64,000 bases of DNA from Nocardioides nitrophenolicus (GTDB taxonomy: Bacteria; Actinomycetota; Actinomycetes; Propionibacteriales; Nocardioidaceae). The stretch's first letter is position 1. Each line of letters begins with the position of its first letter. Both the position numbers and the translations under genes were made by a program. The stretch spans positions 4,898,001-4,962,000 of the forward strand of contig NZ_JAFBBY010000001.1 of NCBI RefSeq assembly GCF_016907515.1, written 5' to 3'. This document shows, in pieces, positions 18,200 to 25,396 of this stretch. A model generated the notes under the pieces. It did not search any database, had not been told where the DNA came from, and saw only the letters and a program-made list of their open reading frames with translations.

Positions 18200-19078
18200 A
18201 TGACGCACGACCACGATCTCGGACTCCGCCACGACCTGCCCCGGATCCTGCGCACCGGACGCCGCGGACTGCTCGGCGTGGTGGGAGGAGCGGGCGCGCT
18301 CGCCCTCGCGGGCTGCGCGACCGACGGCGAGCCCGCCGCCGGCAGCCCCACCTCGACCCCGCCGACCGCGCCGCCGACCACCCCGTCACCGGCCTCGCCG
18401 CCGCCGAGCCCCACGGACACGGTGAGCGAGCACCCGGTCGATCCGAAGGCGGGCGAGATCCCGGAGGAGACCGAGGGGCCGTTCCCGGCCGACGGCAGCA
18501 ACGGGCCCGACGTGCTCACCGAGGCCGGCGTCGTACGCCGCGACATCCGGGCCAGCTTCGGCAGCGCGTCGGGCGTGGCCCAGGGGGTCCCGGTGACCCT
18601 GCGGATGCGGATCTTCGACCTCGCGGGCTCCGAGGTGACCCCGCTGGCGGGGGCGGCGGTCTACGCCTGGCAGTGCGACCGCGAGGGGCGCTACTCGCTC
18701 TACAACGACGGCGCCCGCGACGAGAACTACCTGCGGGGCGTCCAGGAGGCCGATGCCGAGGGCGGCCTGGAGTTCCTCACGGTCTTCCCCGGCTGCTACC
18801 CGCAGCGCTGGCCGCACATCCACTTCGAGGTCTACGAGAGCCTCGCGGCGGCGACGCGTGGAGCCGCGCCGAAGCTGCGCACCAGCCAGCTCGCCTTTCC
18901 CGCGCGGGTCGCGGAGGAGGTCTACGCCTCGACGGGCTACGGCGCGAGCGTGCCGAACTTCCGCGCCATCTCCCTCGACTCCGACAGCATCTTCCGCGAC
19001 GGCTACTCGCTGCAGATGGTGACCATGACCGGCTCGGTCGCCGACGGCTACGTGGCGACCCTCAACGTTCCCGTCTGA
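18200..19078 (+). CDS. Exported intradiol-dioxygenase-like lipoprotein (copy 2)
   Basis: Paralogue of the preceding gene, 292 aa, with the same plan: HDLPRILRTGRRGLLGVVGG signal, LALAGC lipobox, a long Thr/Pro/Ser linker, then the dioxygenase domain. All four predicted iron ligands are kept (GRYSLYND, FPGCYPQRW, WPHIHFEVY). The Trp-His before the first Tyr in copy 1 is Trp-Gln here (YAWQCDREGRY), a change also found in protocatechuate dioxygenases. The region upstream repeats CAGGAACG at the same 20-nt distance from the ATG as in copy 1, which supports a tandem duplication including the 5' flank. Confidence 0.85.
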   Translation: MTHDHDLGLRHDLPRILRTGRRGLLGVVGGAGALALAGCATDGEPAAGSPTSTPPTAPPTTPSPASPPPSPTDTVSEHPVDPKAGEIPEETEGPFPADGSNGPDVLTEAGVVRRDIRASFGSASGVAQGVPVTLRMRIFDLAGSEVTPLAGAAVYAWQCDREGRYSLYNDGARDENYLRGVQEADAEGGLEFLTVFPGCYPQRWPHIHFEVYESLAAATRGAAPKLRTSQLAFPARVAEEVYASTGYGASVPNFRAISLDSDSIFRDGYSLQMVTMTGSVADGYVATLNVPV

Positions 19079-19136
19079 GCGCATCCAGGCTGGGCGTGGA
19101 TCGTGGGATCCGGGGCCGGCCTGGGACACTGGCGCC

Positions 19137-20348
19137 GTGCCGTCCGCCCTTCCCGAAGGTGATCCCGTCCCGACCGACGGCTCCCTCCCGCCGTCCGCGC
19201 TGAGCGAGCTCGGCGCCCGTCCCTTCGAGCTCTACGTCCACGTGCCGTTCTGCCGGGTGCGCTGCGGCTACTGCGACTTCAACACCTACACGGCCGAGGA
19301 GCTCGGGCCCGGCGTCTCCCGGTCGTCGTACGCCGAGCAGGCGGTCGCCGAGGTCCGGCTGGCCCGGCGGGTGCTCGGCGAGCGGGAGCTCCCGGTCGAG
19401 ACGGTGTTCCTCGGCGGCGGCACGCCCACGCTGCTGCCGCCCGAGGACCTGGGCCGGATCCTGCGGGCGATCGACGACGAGTTCGGCCTGGCGCCGGACG
19501 CCGAGGTCACCACCGAGGCGAACCCGGACTCGGTCGACCGGGGCTACCTCGAGCGGCTCCGGGAGGCCGGCTTCACGCGGGTCTCGTTCGGCGTGCAGTC
19601 CGCGGTGCCGCACGTGCTGGCGGTGCTGGACCGCACCCACGACCCGGTGCGCGTGCCCGGGGTGGTCGAGGCGGCGCGGGCCGCGGGCTTCGAGCAGCTC
19701 AGCCTGGACCTGATCTACGGCACGCCGGGGGAGAGCCATGACGACTGGGAGCGGACCCTGGAGGCGGCGCTGGCGTGCGCGCCGGACCACGTGTCGGCGT
19801 ACTCCCTGATCGTGGAGGACGGCACCGCCCTCGCCCGGCGGGTGCGGCGCGGCGAGCTGCCGATGCCCGACGACGACGACCTCGCCGACAAGTACGTCCA
19901 AGCCGACGAGCGGCTGGGCGGTGCCGGGCTGGGCTGGTACGAGGTCTCGAACTGGGCGCGCGACGATGCCGCTCGGTGCCGCCACAACCTGGGCTACTGG
20001 TCCGGCGCGGACTGGTGGGGGATCGGGCCCGGCGCGCACTCCCATGTCGGCGGGGTGCGCTGGTGGAATGTCAAGCACCCGGCGGCGTACGCCGGACGGC
20101 TGGCCGAGGGCGCCACGCCGGCCCACGCGCGGGAGGTGCTGGACGCGGAGACCCGGCGGGTGGAGCGGGTGCTGCTGGAGGTGCGGCTGCGCTCCGGGCT
20201 GCCGGTCGAGGTGCTCGACGACGCCGCGCGGGCGGCGCTTCCCGGCCTGGTCGCCGACGGCCTGGTGGCGGACCGGAGTGACCGGGTGGTGCTCACCCGG
20301 CGGGGTCGGCTGCTCGCCGACGGGGTCGTGCATCGGCTCCTGACGTGA
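19137..20348 (+). CDS. hemW: Radical SAM heme chaperone HemW
   Basis: Heme-binding radical SAM protein (once annotated as oxygen-independent coproporphyrinogen oxidase), 403 aa. The [4Fe-4S] motif is CRVRCGYC with Cys 39, 43 and 46 followed by Asp-Phe, the HemW-type CxxxCxxC spacing. VFLGGGTPTLLP, VTTEANPDS, TRVSFGVQS and SLDLIYGTPGES follow in order. A C-terminal winged region ends VLTRRGRLLADGVVHRLL. The start is GTG at 19137. In actinobacteria hemW normally sits next to hrcA; here the two are about 24 kb apart. Confidence 0.95.
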   Translation: MPSALPEGDPVPTDGSLPPSALSELGARPFELYVHVPFCRVRCGYCDFNTYTAEELGPGVSRSSYAEQAVAEVRLARRVLGERELPVETVFLGGGTPTLLPPEDLGRILRAIDDEFGLAPDAEVTTEANPDSVDRGYLERLREAGFTRVSFGVQSAVPHVLAVLDRTHDPVRVPGVVEAARAAGFEQLSLDLIYGTPGESHDDWERTLEAALACAPDHVSAYSLIVEDGTALARRVRRGELPMPDDDDLADKYVQADERLGGAGLGWYEVSNWARDDAARCRHNLGYWSGADWWGIGPGAHSHVGGVRWWNVKHPAAYAGRLAEGATPAHAREVLDAETRRVERVLLEVRLRSGLPVEVLDDAARAALPGLVADGLVADRSDRVVLTRRGRLLADGVVHRLLT

Positions 20349-20381
20349 ACTCCTATTAAATACAGTGTTACACTCGACTTT
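20346..20381 (+). promoter_or_regulatory. AT-rich promoter with palindrome, probably leaderless
   Basis: A short AT-rich patch contrasts with its surroundings. TACACT (20369-20374) fits a -10 box, with TGAACT (20346-20351) a weak -35 at 17-bp spacing. The start point would then fall at or next to the ATG at 20382, and no Shine-Dalgarno sequence is visible. The palindrome AGTGT-T-ACACT (20364-20374) overlaps the -10 and could be an operator. Confidence 0.55.
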
Positions 20382-20834
20382 ATGAACAAGTCGGGTGACG
20401 TCGTCGGCCCCGTGATCGGCTATGTGCCGGGCGCCTTCGACCTTTTCCACGTGGGACACCTCAACGCGCTGCGCCAGGCGCGGCAGTGGTGTGACGTGCT
20501 GGTCGCCGGAGTCGTCGCCGACGAGGTGTGCGTGGAGACCAAGGGCGTGCTCCCGACCGTTCCGCTCGCCGAGCGGCTCGAGATCGTCGAGGCGATCGGC
20601 ATCGTCGACGCCGTCTACGCCGAGAGCACCGCGGACAAGACCGACTCCTGGCGGGATGTGGGGTTCCACCGGATCTTCAAGGGCGACGACTGGCAGGGGA
20701 CCGCCAAGGGCCGCAGGCTCGAGGAGCAGATGGCCGCGCTGGGCGTCGAGGTCACCTACTTCCCCTACACGCTCCAGACCTCGTCCACCGCGCTGCGCAA
20801 GGCGCTCGCCCACCGCGGAGCGTCCAGCGCATGA
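20382..20834 (+). CDS. Cytidylyltransferase (TagD/Pcy-type)
   Basis: CTP-dependent nucleotidyltransferase, 150 aa, that would form a CDP-activated alcohol (for example CDP-glycerol, CDP-ethanolamine or CDP-choline). The catalytic HxGH motif is in GAFDLFHVGHLNALRQA, and YTLQTSSTALRKAL gives the C-terminal ISSTxIR-like motif. FKGDDWQGTAKGRRLEEQ matches the substrate loop of this family. The ATG at 20382 appears leaderless. It overlaps the LicD-like gene by 4 bp, so the activated group is probably passed to a surface glycan or lipid by the next enzyme. Confidence 0.88.
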   Translation: MNKSGDVVGPVIGYVPGAFDLFHVGHLNALRQARQWCDVLVAGVVADEVCVETKGVLPTVPLAERLEIVEAIGIVDAVYAESTADKTDSWRDVGFHRIFKGDDWQGTAKGRRLEEQMAALGVEVTYFPYTLQTSSTALRKALAHRGASSA

Positions 20835-22387
20835 GTGTCGCCGTCTCCGACGACGGCCTGCTGGTACCGCCCGGGGACGCGCCCCTGGTCGTCGAGATCG
20901 ACGGCCACTACGTCTGGTCCCTCACCCCGCTGCGCGACGGGCAGCCCGCCGCCGGGGGAGTGCTGGTCCCGTGGCCGGGCGTGCTGCGCCCCCACCTCAG
21001 CGGCCGCGGCCGGGTGCGGGTGACCGACGCGGCCGGCGCCGCCGTCCTGTACGACGCCGAGATCGGGCTCGGTGCCGGCGAGGGACCGCTCGCCGTCGTC
21101 GACGGTTCCGGGCACCGGCTCAGCGTCGACAAGGTCGGCCACCTGGCCCGCTCCTTCGCCGCCACCGACGAGGGGGTGCGCGACGAGATCCTGCGCGGCA
21201 CCCGCCGCGCGATCGACGACCTGAGCGAGTACGCCGGCGTGGCGGCGTACCTCAACTACGGGGCGCTGCTCGGTGCCGTGCGTGAGGGCCGGATGCTCGC
21301 CCACGACTCCGACACCGACCTGTGCTACCTCTCCGAGCACACCTCGCCGGCCGACATCGTCCTCGAGTCGTACCGGATCACCCGCGCCCTGCGCGCCCGC
21401 GGGTGGCGGGTGCTGCGGATGTCGGGTGGCGACGTGAAGCTGCTGCTCCCGCTCTCCGACGGCCGGGTCTGCCACATCGACGTGTTCTCGGCGTTCCACA
21501 TCGACGGCACCTTCTACCAGTTCGGCAACCGCAGCGGCCGCCTCCCGCGCGAGGCGATCGTGCCGTTCTCGACGATCGAGCTGCACGGACACGAGTTCCC
21601 CGCACCCCGCGACCCCGAGGCCATGCTCGCCTTCCTCTACGGTCCCGGCTGGCGCAGCCCCGACCCGTCGTTCAAGTACGCCGACCCGCCGGCCGGCGTA
21701 CGCCGCCTCGACGGCTGGCTGCGCGGCTTCCGCACCGAGATGGGCCGCTGGACCGAGCTCCACAACGGACCCCGGCGCGCCGCCGTGCCCCGGGCCCCCT
21801 CGTCGTTCGCCCAGTGGGTCGCGCCGCAGCTCGGCGCACTGCCGGTCGCCGACCTCGGCACCGGCACCGGCCGCGACGCGATCTGGTTCGCGTCCTCGGG
21901 CCGTCCGGTCAGCGCCGTGGACTTCTCCCGCGGCGCGCTGGCCGTCGCCCGCCGCCGATCCCGGCGGCGCGGGGTCCCGGTCGAGGTGGACCAGCTGATC
22001 CTCGGCGAGCTCCGCTCCACCCTGCTGCACGGCACCCGCCTGGCCCGCGACCCCCACCACCTCTACGCCCGCCACCTCGTCGGCTGCCTCGACCCCGCCG
22101 CCCTCGACCAGCTCTGGCTGCTCGCCCGGATGGCCCTGCGCCCCGGCGGCGGGCGACTGTTCCTGGAGTTCGCCGCCGGCGAGCCCAGCCCGACCGACGG
22201 GCTGGTCCGACGTACGCCGGTCGAGGTGGTGCGCCGCGGCATCGAGGCCGCCGGCGGCATCGTCGAGAGCCTCACCACCGGCCCCGGCGAGGACATGTTC
22301 GACCTGCCCGACCCGGCCGTGTGCCGCATCCGCGCCGCCTGGCCGGCGCCGGCCCCTGCGAAGGACCCTGCGAAGGAGACGTCATGA
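20831..22387 (+). CDS. LicD-like phosphotransferase fused to a SAM methyltransferase
   Basis: Two-domain protein of 518 aa. Residues about 130-300 carry a LicD/fukutin nucleotidyltransferase-fold region: YLNYGALLGAVREGRMLAHD followed by DTDLCYLSE, then CHIDVFSAF and a Tyr/Phe-rich tail. Residues about 330-500 form a class I methyltransferase with VADLGTGTGRDAIWF (motif I) and VSAVDFSRGALAVARRR. An N-terminal beta domain of about 110 residues precedes both. LicD proteins transfer phosphocholine-type groups from CDP-alcohols to cell-surface polymers. Together with the upstream cytidylyltransferase this suggests addition, and possibly methylation, of a phosphoalcohol decoration. The exact donor is unknown. 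Confidence 0.82.
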   Translation: MSVAVSDDGLLVPPGDAPLVVEIDGHYVWSLTPLRDGQPAAGGVLVPWPGVLRPHLSGRGRVRVTDAAGAAVLYDAEIGLGAGEGPLAVVDGSGHRLSVDKVGHLARSFAATDEGVRDEILRGTRRAIDDLSEYAGVAAYLNYGALLGAVREGRMLAHDSDTDLCYLSEHTSPADIVLESYRITRALRARGWRVLRMSGGDVKLLLPLSDGRVCHIDVFSAFHIDGTFYQFGNRSGRLPREAIVPFSTIELHGHEFPAPRDPEAMLAFLYGPGWRSPDPSFKYADPPAGVRRLDGWLRGFRTEMGRWTELHNGPRRAAVPRAPSSFAQWVAPQLGALPVADLGTGTGRDAIWFASSGRPVSAVDFSRGALAVARRRSRRRGVPVEVDQLILGELRSTLLHGTRLARDPHHLYARHLVGCLDPAALDQLWLLARMALRPGGGRLFLEFAAGEPSPTDGLVRRTPVEVVRRGIEAAGGIVESLTTGPGEDMFDLPDPAVCRIRAAWPAPAPAKDPAKETS

Positions 22388-22611
22388 CCGATCTCGCCCA
22401 CCGCGCCCGGCTCGCCCGCCGCCGGCTGCGCGAGCACGCCAGCCTGCGCGAGCGGGTGCGGGTGCTCGAGGAGGAGGTGCAGGAGAACCGGCAGCTGAAC
22501 CGGCGGATCGCCGAGCTCACCGACGTCGTCGCGGAGTTGTTGATCCCGTTGGAGGCGCGGGACTCGGCGCGGGTGGATGAGGTGCTGGAGAGGTTCCGCG
22601 CGGGGTTGTGA
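22384..22611 (+). CDS. Small coiled-coil protein, possibly DUF6752-type
   Basis: A 75-aa protein made almost entirely of charged heptads (ARLARRRLREHASLRERVRVLEEEVQENRQLNRRIAELTDVV in two stretches), so a dimeric coiled coil is likely. It overlaps the LicD gene as ATGA and is the last gene of the operon, ending before a perfect palindrome. Similar short proteins occur beside glycan-biosynthesis genes in Nocardioides-type genomes and may belong to DUF6752; I cannot confirm that. A scaffolding role in the surface-decoration complex is only a guess. Confidence 0.7.
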   Translation: MTDLAHRARLARRRLREHASLRERVRVLEEEVQENRQLNRRIAELTDVVAELLIPLEARDSARVDEVLERFRAGL

Positions 22612-22639
22612 CGTTGCGGTTTGGTCCCAAACCGCAACG
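22612..22639. repeat. Intergenic palindrome, copy 1
   Basis: Arms CGTTGCGGTTTGG and CCAAACCGCAACG (13 bp, perfect) around a TC centre. It lies immediately after the stop of the small coiled-coil gene and faces the convergent DUF3097 gene. The central 26 bp recur exactly at 47280-47305. Confidence 0.85.
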
Positions 22640-22654
22640 GTCGTCGGCGTGTCG

Positions 22655-22678
22655 CACCGTTTTGGTCCCAAACCGCAA
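22655..22678. repeat. Intergenic palindrome, degenerate copy 2
   Basis: The right arm CCAAACCGCAA and the centre GGTCC match copy 1 exactly, giving a 15-bp direct repeat. The left arm has decayed to CACCGTTTTGG. It lies 15 bp after copy 1 in the same convergent gap. Confidence 0.7.
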
Positions 22679-22706
22679 GCGGTCAGGTGGTCAGACCAGT
22701 TCGTCC

Positions 22707-23549
22707 TCAGGCCGCCGTGACGAAGTCGATCAGCTCCTCCACCCGACCGAGCAGCGCCGGGTCCAGGTCCTGGAACCCCCGCACCCCGCCCAGGATGTGC
22801 TTCCACGCCCGGGCGATGTCGGCCTGGTCGCGGTGCGGCCAGCCGAGCTGCTGACAGGTGCCGGTCTTCCAGTCGATCCCCTTGGGCACCTTCGGCCAGG
22901 CCTCGAACCCGAGTCGCGACGGCTTGACGGCCTGCCAGATGTCGATGAAGGGGTGTCCGACGATCAGCACGTCCTTGCCGACGGGCGACTTCATGATGTT
23001 CTGTGCGATCCGGCTCTCCTTGGAGCCGGGCACCAGGTGGTCGACCAGGACGCCGACGCGCCGCTCGGGTCCGGGCTTGAAGTGGCGCAGGTGGTCGGCG
23101 AGGTCGTCGACGCCGCCGAGGTACTCCACGACCACGCCCTCGATCCGCAGGTCGTCGCCCCACACCTTCTCGACCAGTTCGGCGTCGTGGCGGCCCTCGA
23201 CGAAGATCCGGCTGGCCCGCGCGACCCGCGCCTTCGCGTCGTGGACGGCGATCGAGCCGCTCGCCGTACGCGTGGGCTTGACCGGGCCGGCCTGTGTGAT
23301 CGGCGGCACCAGGATCACCGGCTTGCCCTCGAGGAGGAAGCCGGTGCCGAGCGGGAAGGTGCGCCGCTTGCCGTGCCGGTCCTCCAGGGTCACCGTGTCG
23401 AGGTCCCGGTCGACCGCGACGATCTCGCCGCACCAGTCGGTCGTGACCTCCTCGACCACGAGCCCGGTGTCGGCCGCGGTCTCCACGGCCCGGCCCCGCT
23501 TGGGGACCTTCCAGTCGCCTGACAGTACGTCGGTCCCGTAGCGATCCAC
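22707..23549 (-). CDS. DUF3097 family protein, TOPRIM-like
   Basis: Actinobacterial protein of unknown function, 280 aa, with the hallmark start DRYGTDVLSGDWKVPKRGRAVE. The N-terminal part has a small beta domain (CGEIVAVDRDLDTVTLEDRHG). The centre reads SRIFVEGRHDAELVEKVWGDD, then VEYLGGVDDL, then VGVLVDHLVPGSKES. This Glu plus Asp arrangement looks like a TOPRIM metal site, as in primases and RNase M5. The C-terminus has WKTGTCQQLGWPHRDQADIARAWKHIL over two stretches. The gene is monocistronic and converges on the LicD operon across the palindromes. Nucleic-acid processing is a reasonable but unproven role. Confidence 0.85.
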   Translation of the reverse strand: MDRYGTDVLSGDWKVPKRGRAVETAADTGLVVEEVTTDWCGEIVAVDRDLDTVTLEDRHGKRRTFPLGTGFLLEGKPVILVPPITQAGPVKPTRTASGSIAVHDAKARVARASRIFVEGRHDAELVEKVWGDDLRIEGVVVEYLGGVDDLADHLRHFKPGPERRVGVLVDHLVPGSKESRIAQNIMKSPVGKDVLIVGHPFIDIWQAVKPSRLGFEAWPKVPKGIDWKTGTCQQLGWPHRDQADIARAWKHILGGVRGFQDLDPALLGRVEELIDFVTAA

Positions 23550-23604
23550 GACCGAGCAGCCTAGGCCGCGGCCCCGCCCTTCCCGGCCCTAACACGCGGC
23601 GCGG

Positions 23605-24090
23605 TCAGGGTTGTGACGCGATCCTCGCCGCCCGGATCGCGGCGACCGCGTCGGGGTGGACCCGCGTCATCACCAGCAGGTCGTCTTGCTGCCGGAAGCC
23701 GACGGTGTGGACCAGTGCGTTGCCGAGGCCGAGCACGAAGCCGCCGGCGGTGAGGGCGAGGAAGGCGAGACCGTGCGGTACGCCGGAGGTCGAGGCCCAG
23801 AAGGCCGCCACCAGACCCCCGGTCCCGAGCGCCCAGGCGAGCCGACGGAGCCGGTTCCAGCGGTCCCAGGCGGCGTGCTGGAAGGCCACCTCGACCCGGT
23901 AGCGGCGCTGCGAGTTCGACTGGGCGATCAGCCACGCGAGGAAGCTGAACACGATGAGTGCGTGCACCCAGGAGGGCACCGTGGCGCCGCTGATCGTGAC
24001 CCGCTGCCGGGTCGGCACGCCGGTCTTGACGCAGACGTCGCCCGGGACGACGACGTCGCCGCCCACCCGCCCGACCGAGACCTGTGCCAT
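23605..24090 (-). CDS. Small integral membrane protein of unknown function
   Basis: A 161-aa protein that I do not recognise. Residues about 1-35 form a soluble beta-rich segment (MAQVSVGRVGGDVVVPGDVCVKTGVPT) in which DVCVKTG resembles the start of membrane proteins of the 'DVCVKSG' type. Three hydrophobic stretches follow (ALIVFSFLAWLIA, LAWALGTGGLVAAFWAS, LAFLALTAGGFVLGLGNALV). The C-terminal tail is soluble (HPDAVAAIRAARIASQP). It is divergent from the ECF sigma factor, with 84 bp between the starts, and lies downstream of nothing obviously linked. Confidence 0.7.
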   Translation of the reverse strand: MAQVSVGRVGGDVVVPGDVCVKTGVPTRQRVTISGATVPSWVHALIVFSFLAWLIAQSNSQRRYRVEVAFQHAAWDRWNRLRRLAWALGTGGLVAAFWASTSGVPHGLAFLALTAGGFVLGLGNALVHTVGFRQQDDLLVMTRVHPDAVAAIRAARIASQP

Positions 24091-24174
24091 GCCCGGCAGC
24101 CTAGGCGGCCCAGGCGACGGCAGTGGCCGGATCGGGTGCAACGTTCCGGCATGCTCGGACGACGAAGGGGTGTG

Positions 24175-24639
24175 ATGACTGCCAAACGACAGGTCGCGGC
24201 CGCGGGCTTCGAGGAGGCCTATCGCGCGCACCGCGTCGAGCTGGTGCGGCTCGCCTACCTGATGTCGGGCTCGCACGAGACGAGCGAGGACGTGGTGCAG
24301 GCGGTGTTCGCCTCGGCCCACCAGCGGTGGGAGGCGATCGAGAACCCGCCGGCGTACCTGCGCCGGGCCGTGGTCAACGCGGTCAAGGGTGAGCAGCGGC
24401 GGGTGCTGCGGCGCCGGGCCCGCGTGCCCGAGCGCCCGCGGGTCGAGCTGCCGCCGGAGATCGACGAGATGTGGGCGCGCGTGGCCCGGCTGCCGTGGGT
24501 GCAGCGGGCCGTCGTCGTCCTCCACTACTACGAGGACCTGCCGTTGGCCGAGGTCGCGCTCGTCGTGGGCCGGCCTGCCTCGACGGTCCGCTCGGACCAC
24601 CGCCGGGCCCTCGACAAGCTGCGCAAGGAGATGTCATGA
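24175..24639 (+). CDS. ECF RNA polymerase sigma factor (SigE/ECF50-like)
   Basis: Extracytoplasmic-function sigma factor, 154 aa. Region 2 is FEEAYRAHRVELVRLAYLMSGSHETSEDVVQAVF, given here as a continuous domain from residue 11 to about 45. Region 4 includes VLHYYEDLPLAEVALVVGRP and ASTVRSDHRRALDKLR, a normal helix-turn-helix. The ATG at 24175 has AAGGGG about 5 bp upstream; GTG 24172 is an alternative. The stop overlaps the following membrane-protein gene (ATGA), so the latter is the likely regulator or partner. The stress signal and regulon are unknown. Confidence 0.92.
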   Translation: MTAKRQVAAAGFEEAYRAHRVELVRLAYLMSGSHETSEDVVQAVFASAHQRWEAIENPPAYLRRAVVNAVKGEQRRVLRRRARVPERPRVELPPEIDEMWARVARLPWVQRAVVVLHYYEDLPLAEVALVVGRPASTVRSDHRRALDKLRKEMS

Positions 24640-25358
24640 AGGACGTGCTGAGTCGTGAGATGGCCGCGGAGCGGGTCCGGGCCACGCTGGCCGCGGTCGC
24701 CGGGGGGATCACTGAGCCCGCGGTCGACGCCGGCCTCGCCGCCGCCGAGGAGCGGGCCCGAGCCCGGAGGTCGCGGCGGCGGCGCCGGCTCCTCGTGGGC
24801 GCCGGGGTGCTCGTCGCACCGGTCGCGCTGACCGCGGGCGCGGTGCTGCGCCAGGGCCCCGAGTACGTCGACACGATCCCCGCGGAGCGGATCGTCACCT
24901 CAGGCGAGGTGGACGGCAGCCGCTATCTCCTCGTCGAGAGCGACCGGGTCGACGCGTGTGGACAGCCGGTCCGGGGCGTCGAGCTCGTCGAGGAGCGCAA
25001 GAACCTGCTCGGCAGCGAGTGGAGCACGACCGGGTACACCTACGGTGCGTACGTCGACACCGCCTGCGGCACGGTCGTCGACCCGGCGAGCTACCTCGCC
25101 GACCCCGCGCGCTACGACGACTCCGGCGCGGAGGTCGGCGACTCGTTCGTGTGGGTCTTCTCGGTCCATCCCGACGTCGACGGGGTGCGGATCGAGGCGG
25201 GGGAGCGCACGACGACGCTGCCCGTCCACGAGGTCGACGGCGCCGGGTACTCGGTCTTCGAGATCCCGGACGACCTGGAGAGCTACACCTCGACGCTGCT
25301 GATCGACGGGCAGGTCGTCCCCGGCTCGGCGCGGCCACAGCCGGTCCCGCGGCGGTAG
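24636..25358 (+). CDS. Single-pass membrane partner of the ECF sigma factor
   Basis: A 240-aa protein translated with the sigma factor. Residues 1-45 are a cytoplasmic, Ala/Arg-rich helix region and RRRRRLLVGAGVLVAPVAL gives a stop-transfer signal and transmembrane segment (about 47-68). The remaining 170 residues are predicted outside the membrane, with paired cysteines (RVDACGQP and VDTACGTVV). The position is that of an anti-sigma factor, but no zinc-binding HxxxCxxC anti-sigma motif is visible. It may act as a membrane-anchored sensor. It ends 38 bp before the convergent ferredoxin reductase, across a hairpin. Confidence 0.75.
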   Translation: MKDVLSREMAAERVRATLAAVAGGITEPAVDAGLAAAEERARARRSRRRRRLLVGAGVLVAPVALTAGAVLRQGPEYVDTIPAERIVTSGEVDGSRYLLVESDRVDACGQPVRGVELVEERKNLLGSEWSTTGYTYGAYVDTACGTVVDPASYLADPARYDDSGAEVGDSFVWVFSVHPDVDGVRIEAGERTTTLPVHEVDGAGYSVFEIPDDLESYTSTLLIDGQVVPGSARPQPVPRR

Positions 25359-25359
25359 C

Positions 25360-25396
25360 GGCCGGCGGCGAGCGGGCAGAGAGCGCGCCGCCGGCC
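25360..25396. terminator. Bidirectional terminator closing the dioxygenase operon
   Basis: Perfect 11-bp arms GGCCGGCGGCG (25360-25370) and CGCCGCCGGCC (25386-25396) with a 15-nt loop fill the gap between the convergent sigma-factor operon and the ferredoxin reductase gene. There is no U tract, as often in high-GC actinobacteria. Confidence 0.7.

Noticed and set aside
17241..19078. Ring-cleavage step for the aniline-like pathway
   Set aside because: Both proteins carry export signals and lie outside the island beyond hemW, so a direct cytoplasmic role in that pathway is not supported.
22612..22678. LacI operator like those at 6 kb
   Set aside because: The TTTGG/CCAAA words are shared, but their order is inverted (TTTGG-TC-CCAAA versus CCAAA-N4-TTTGG) and no promoter is nearby.
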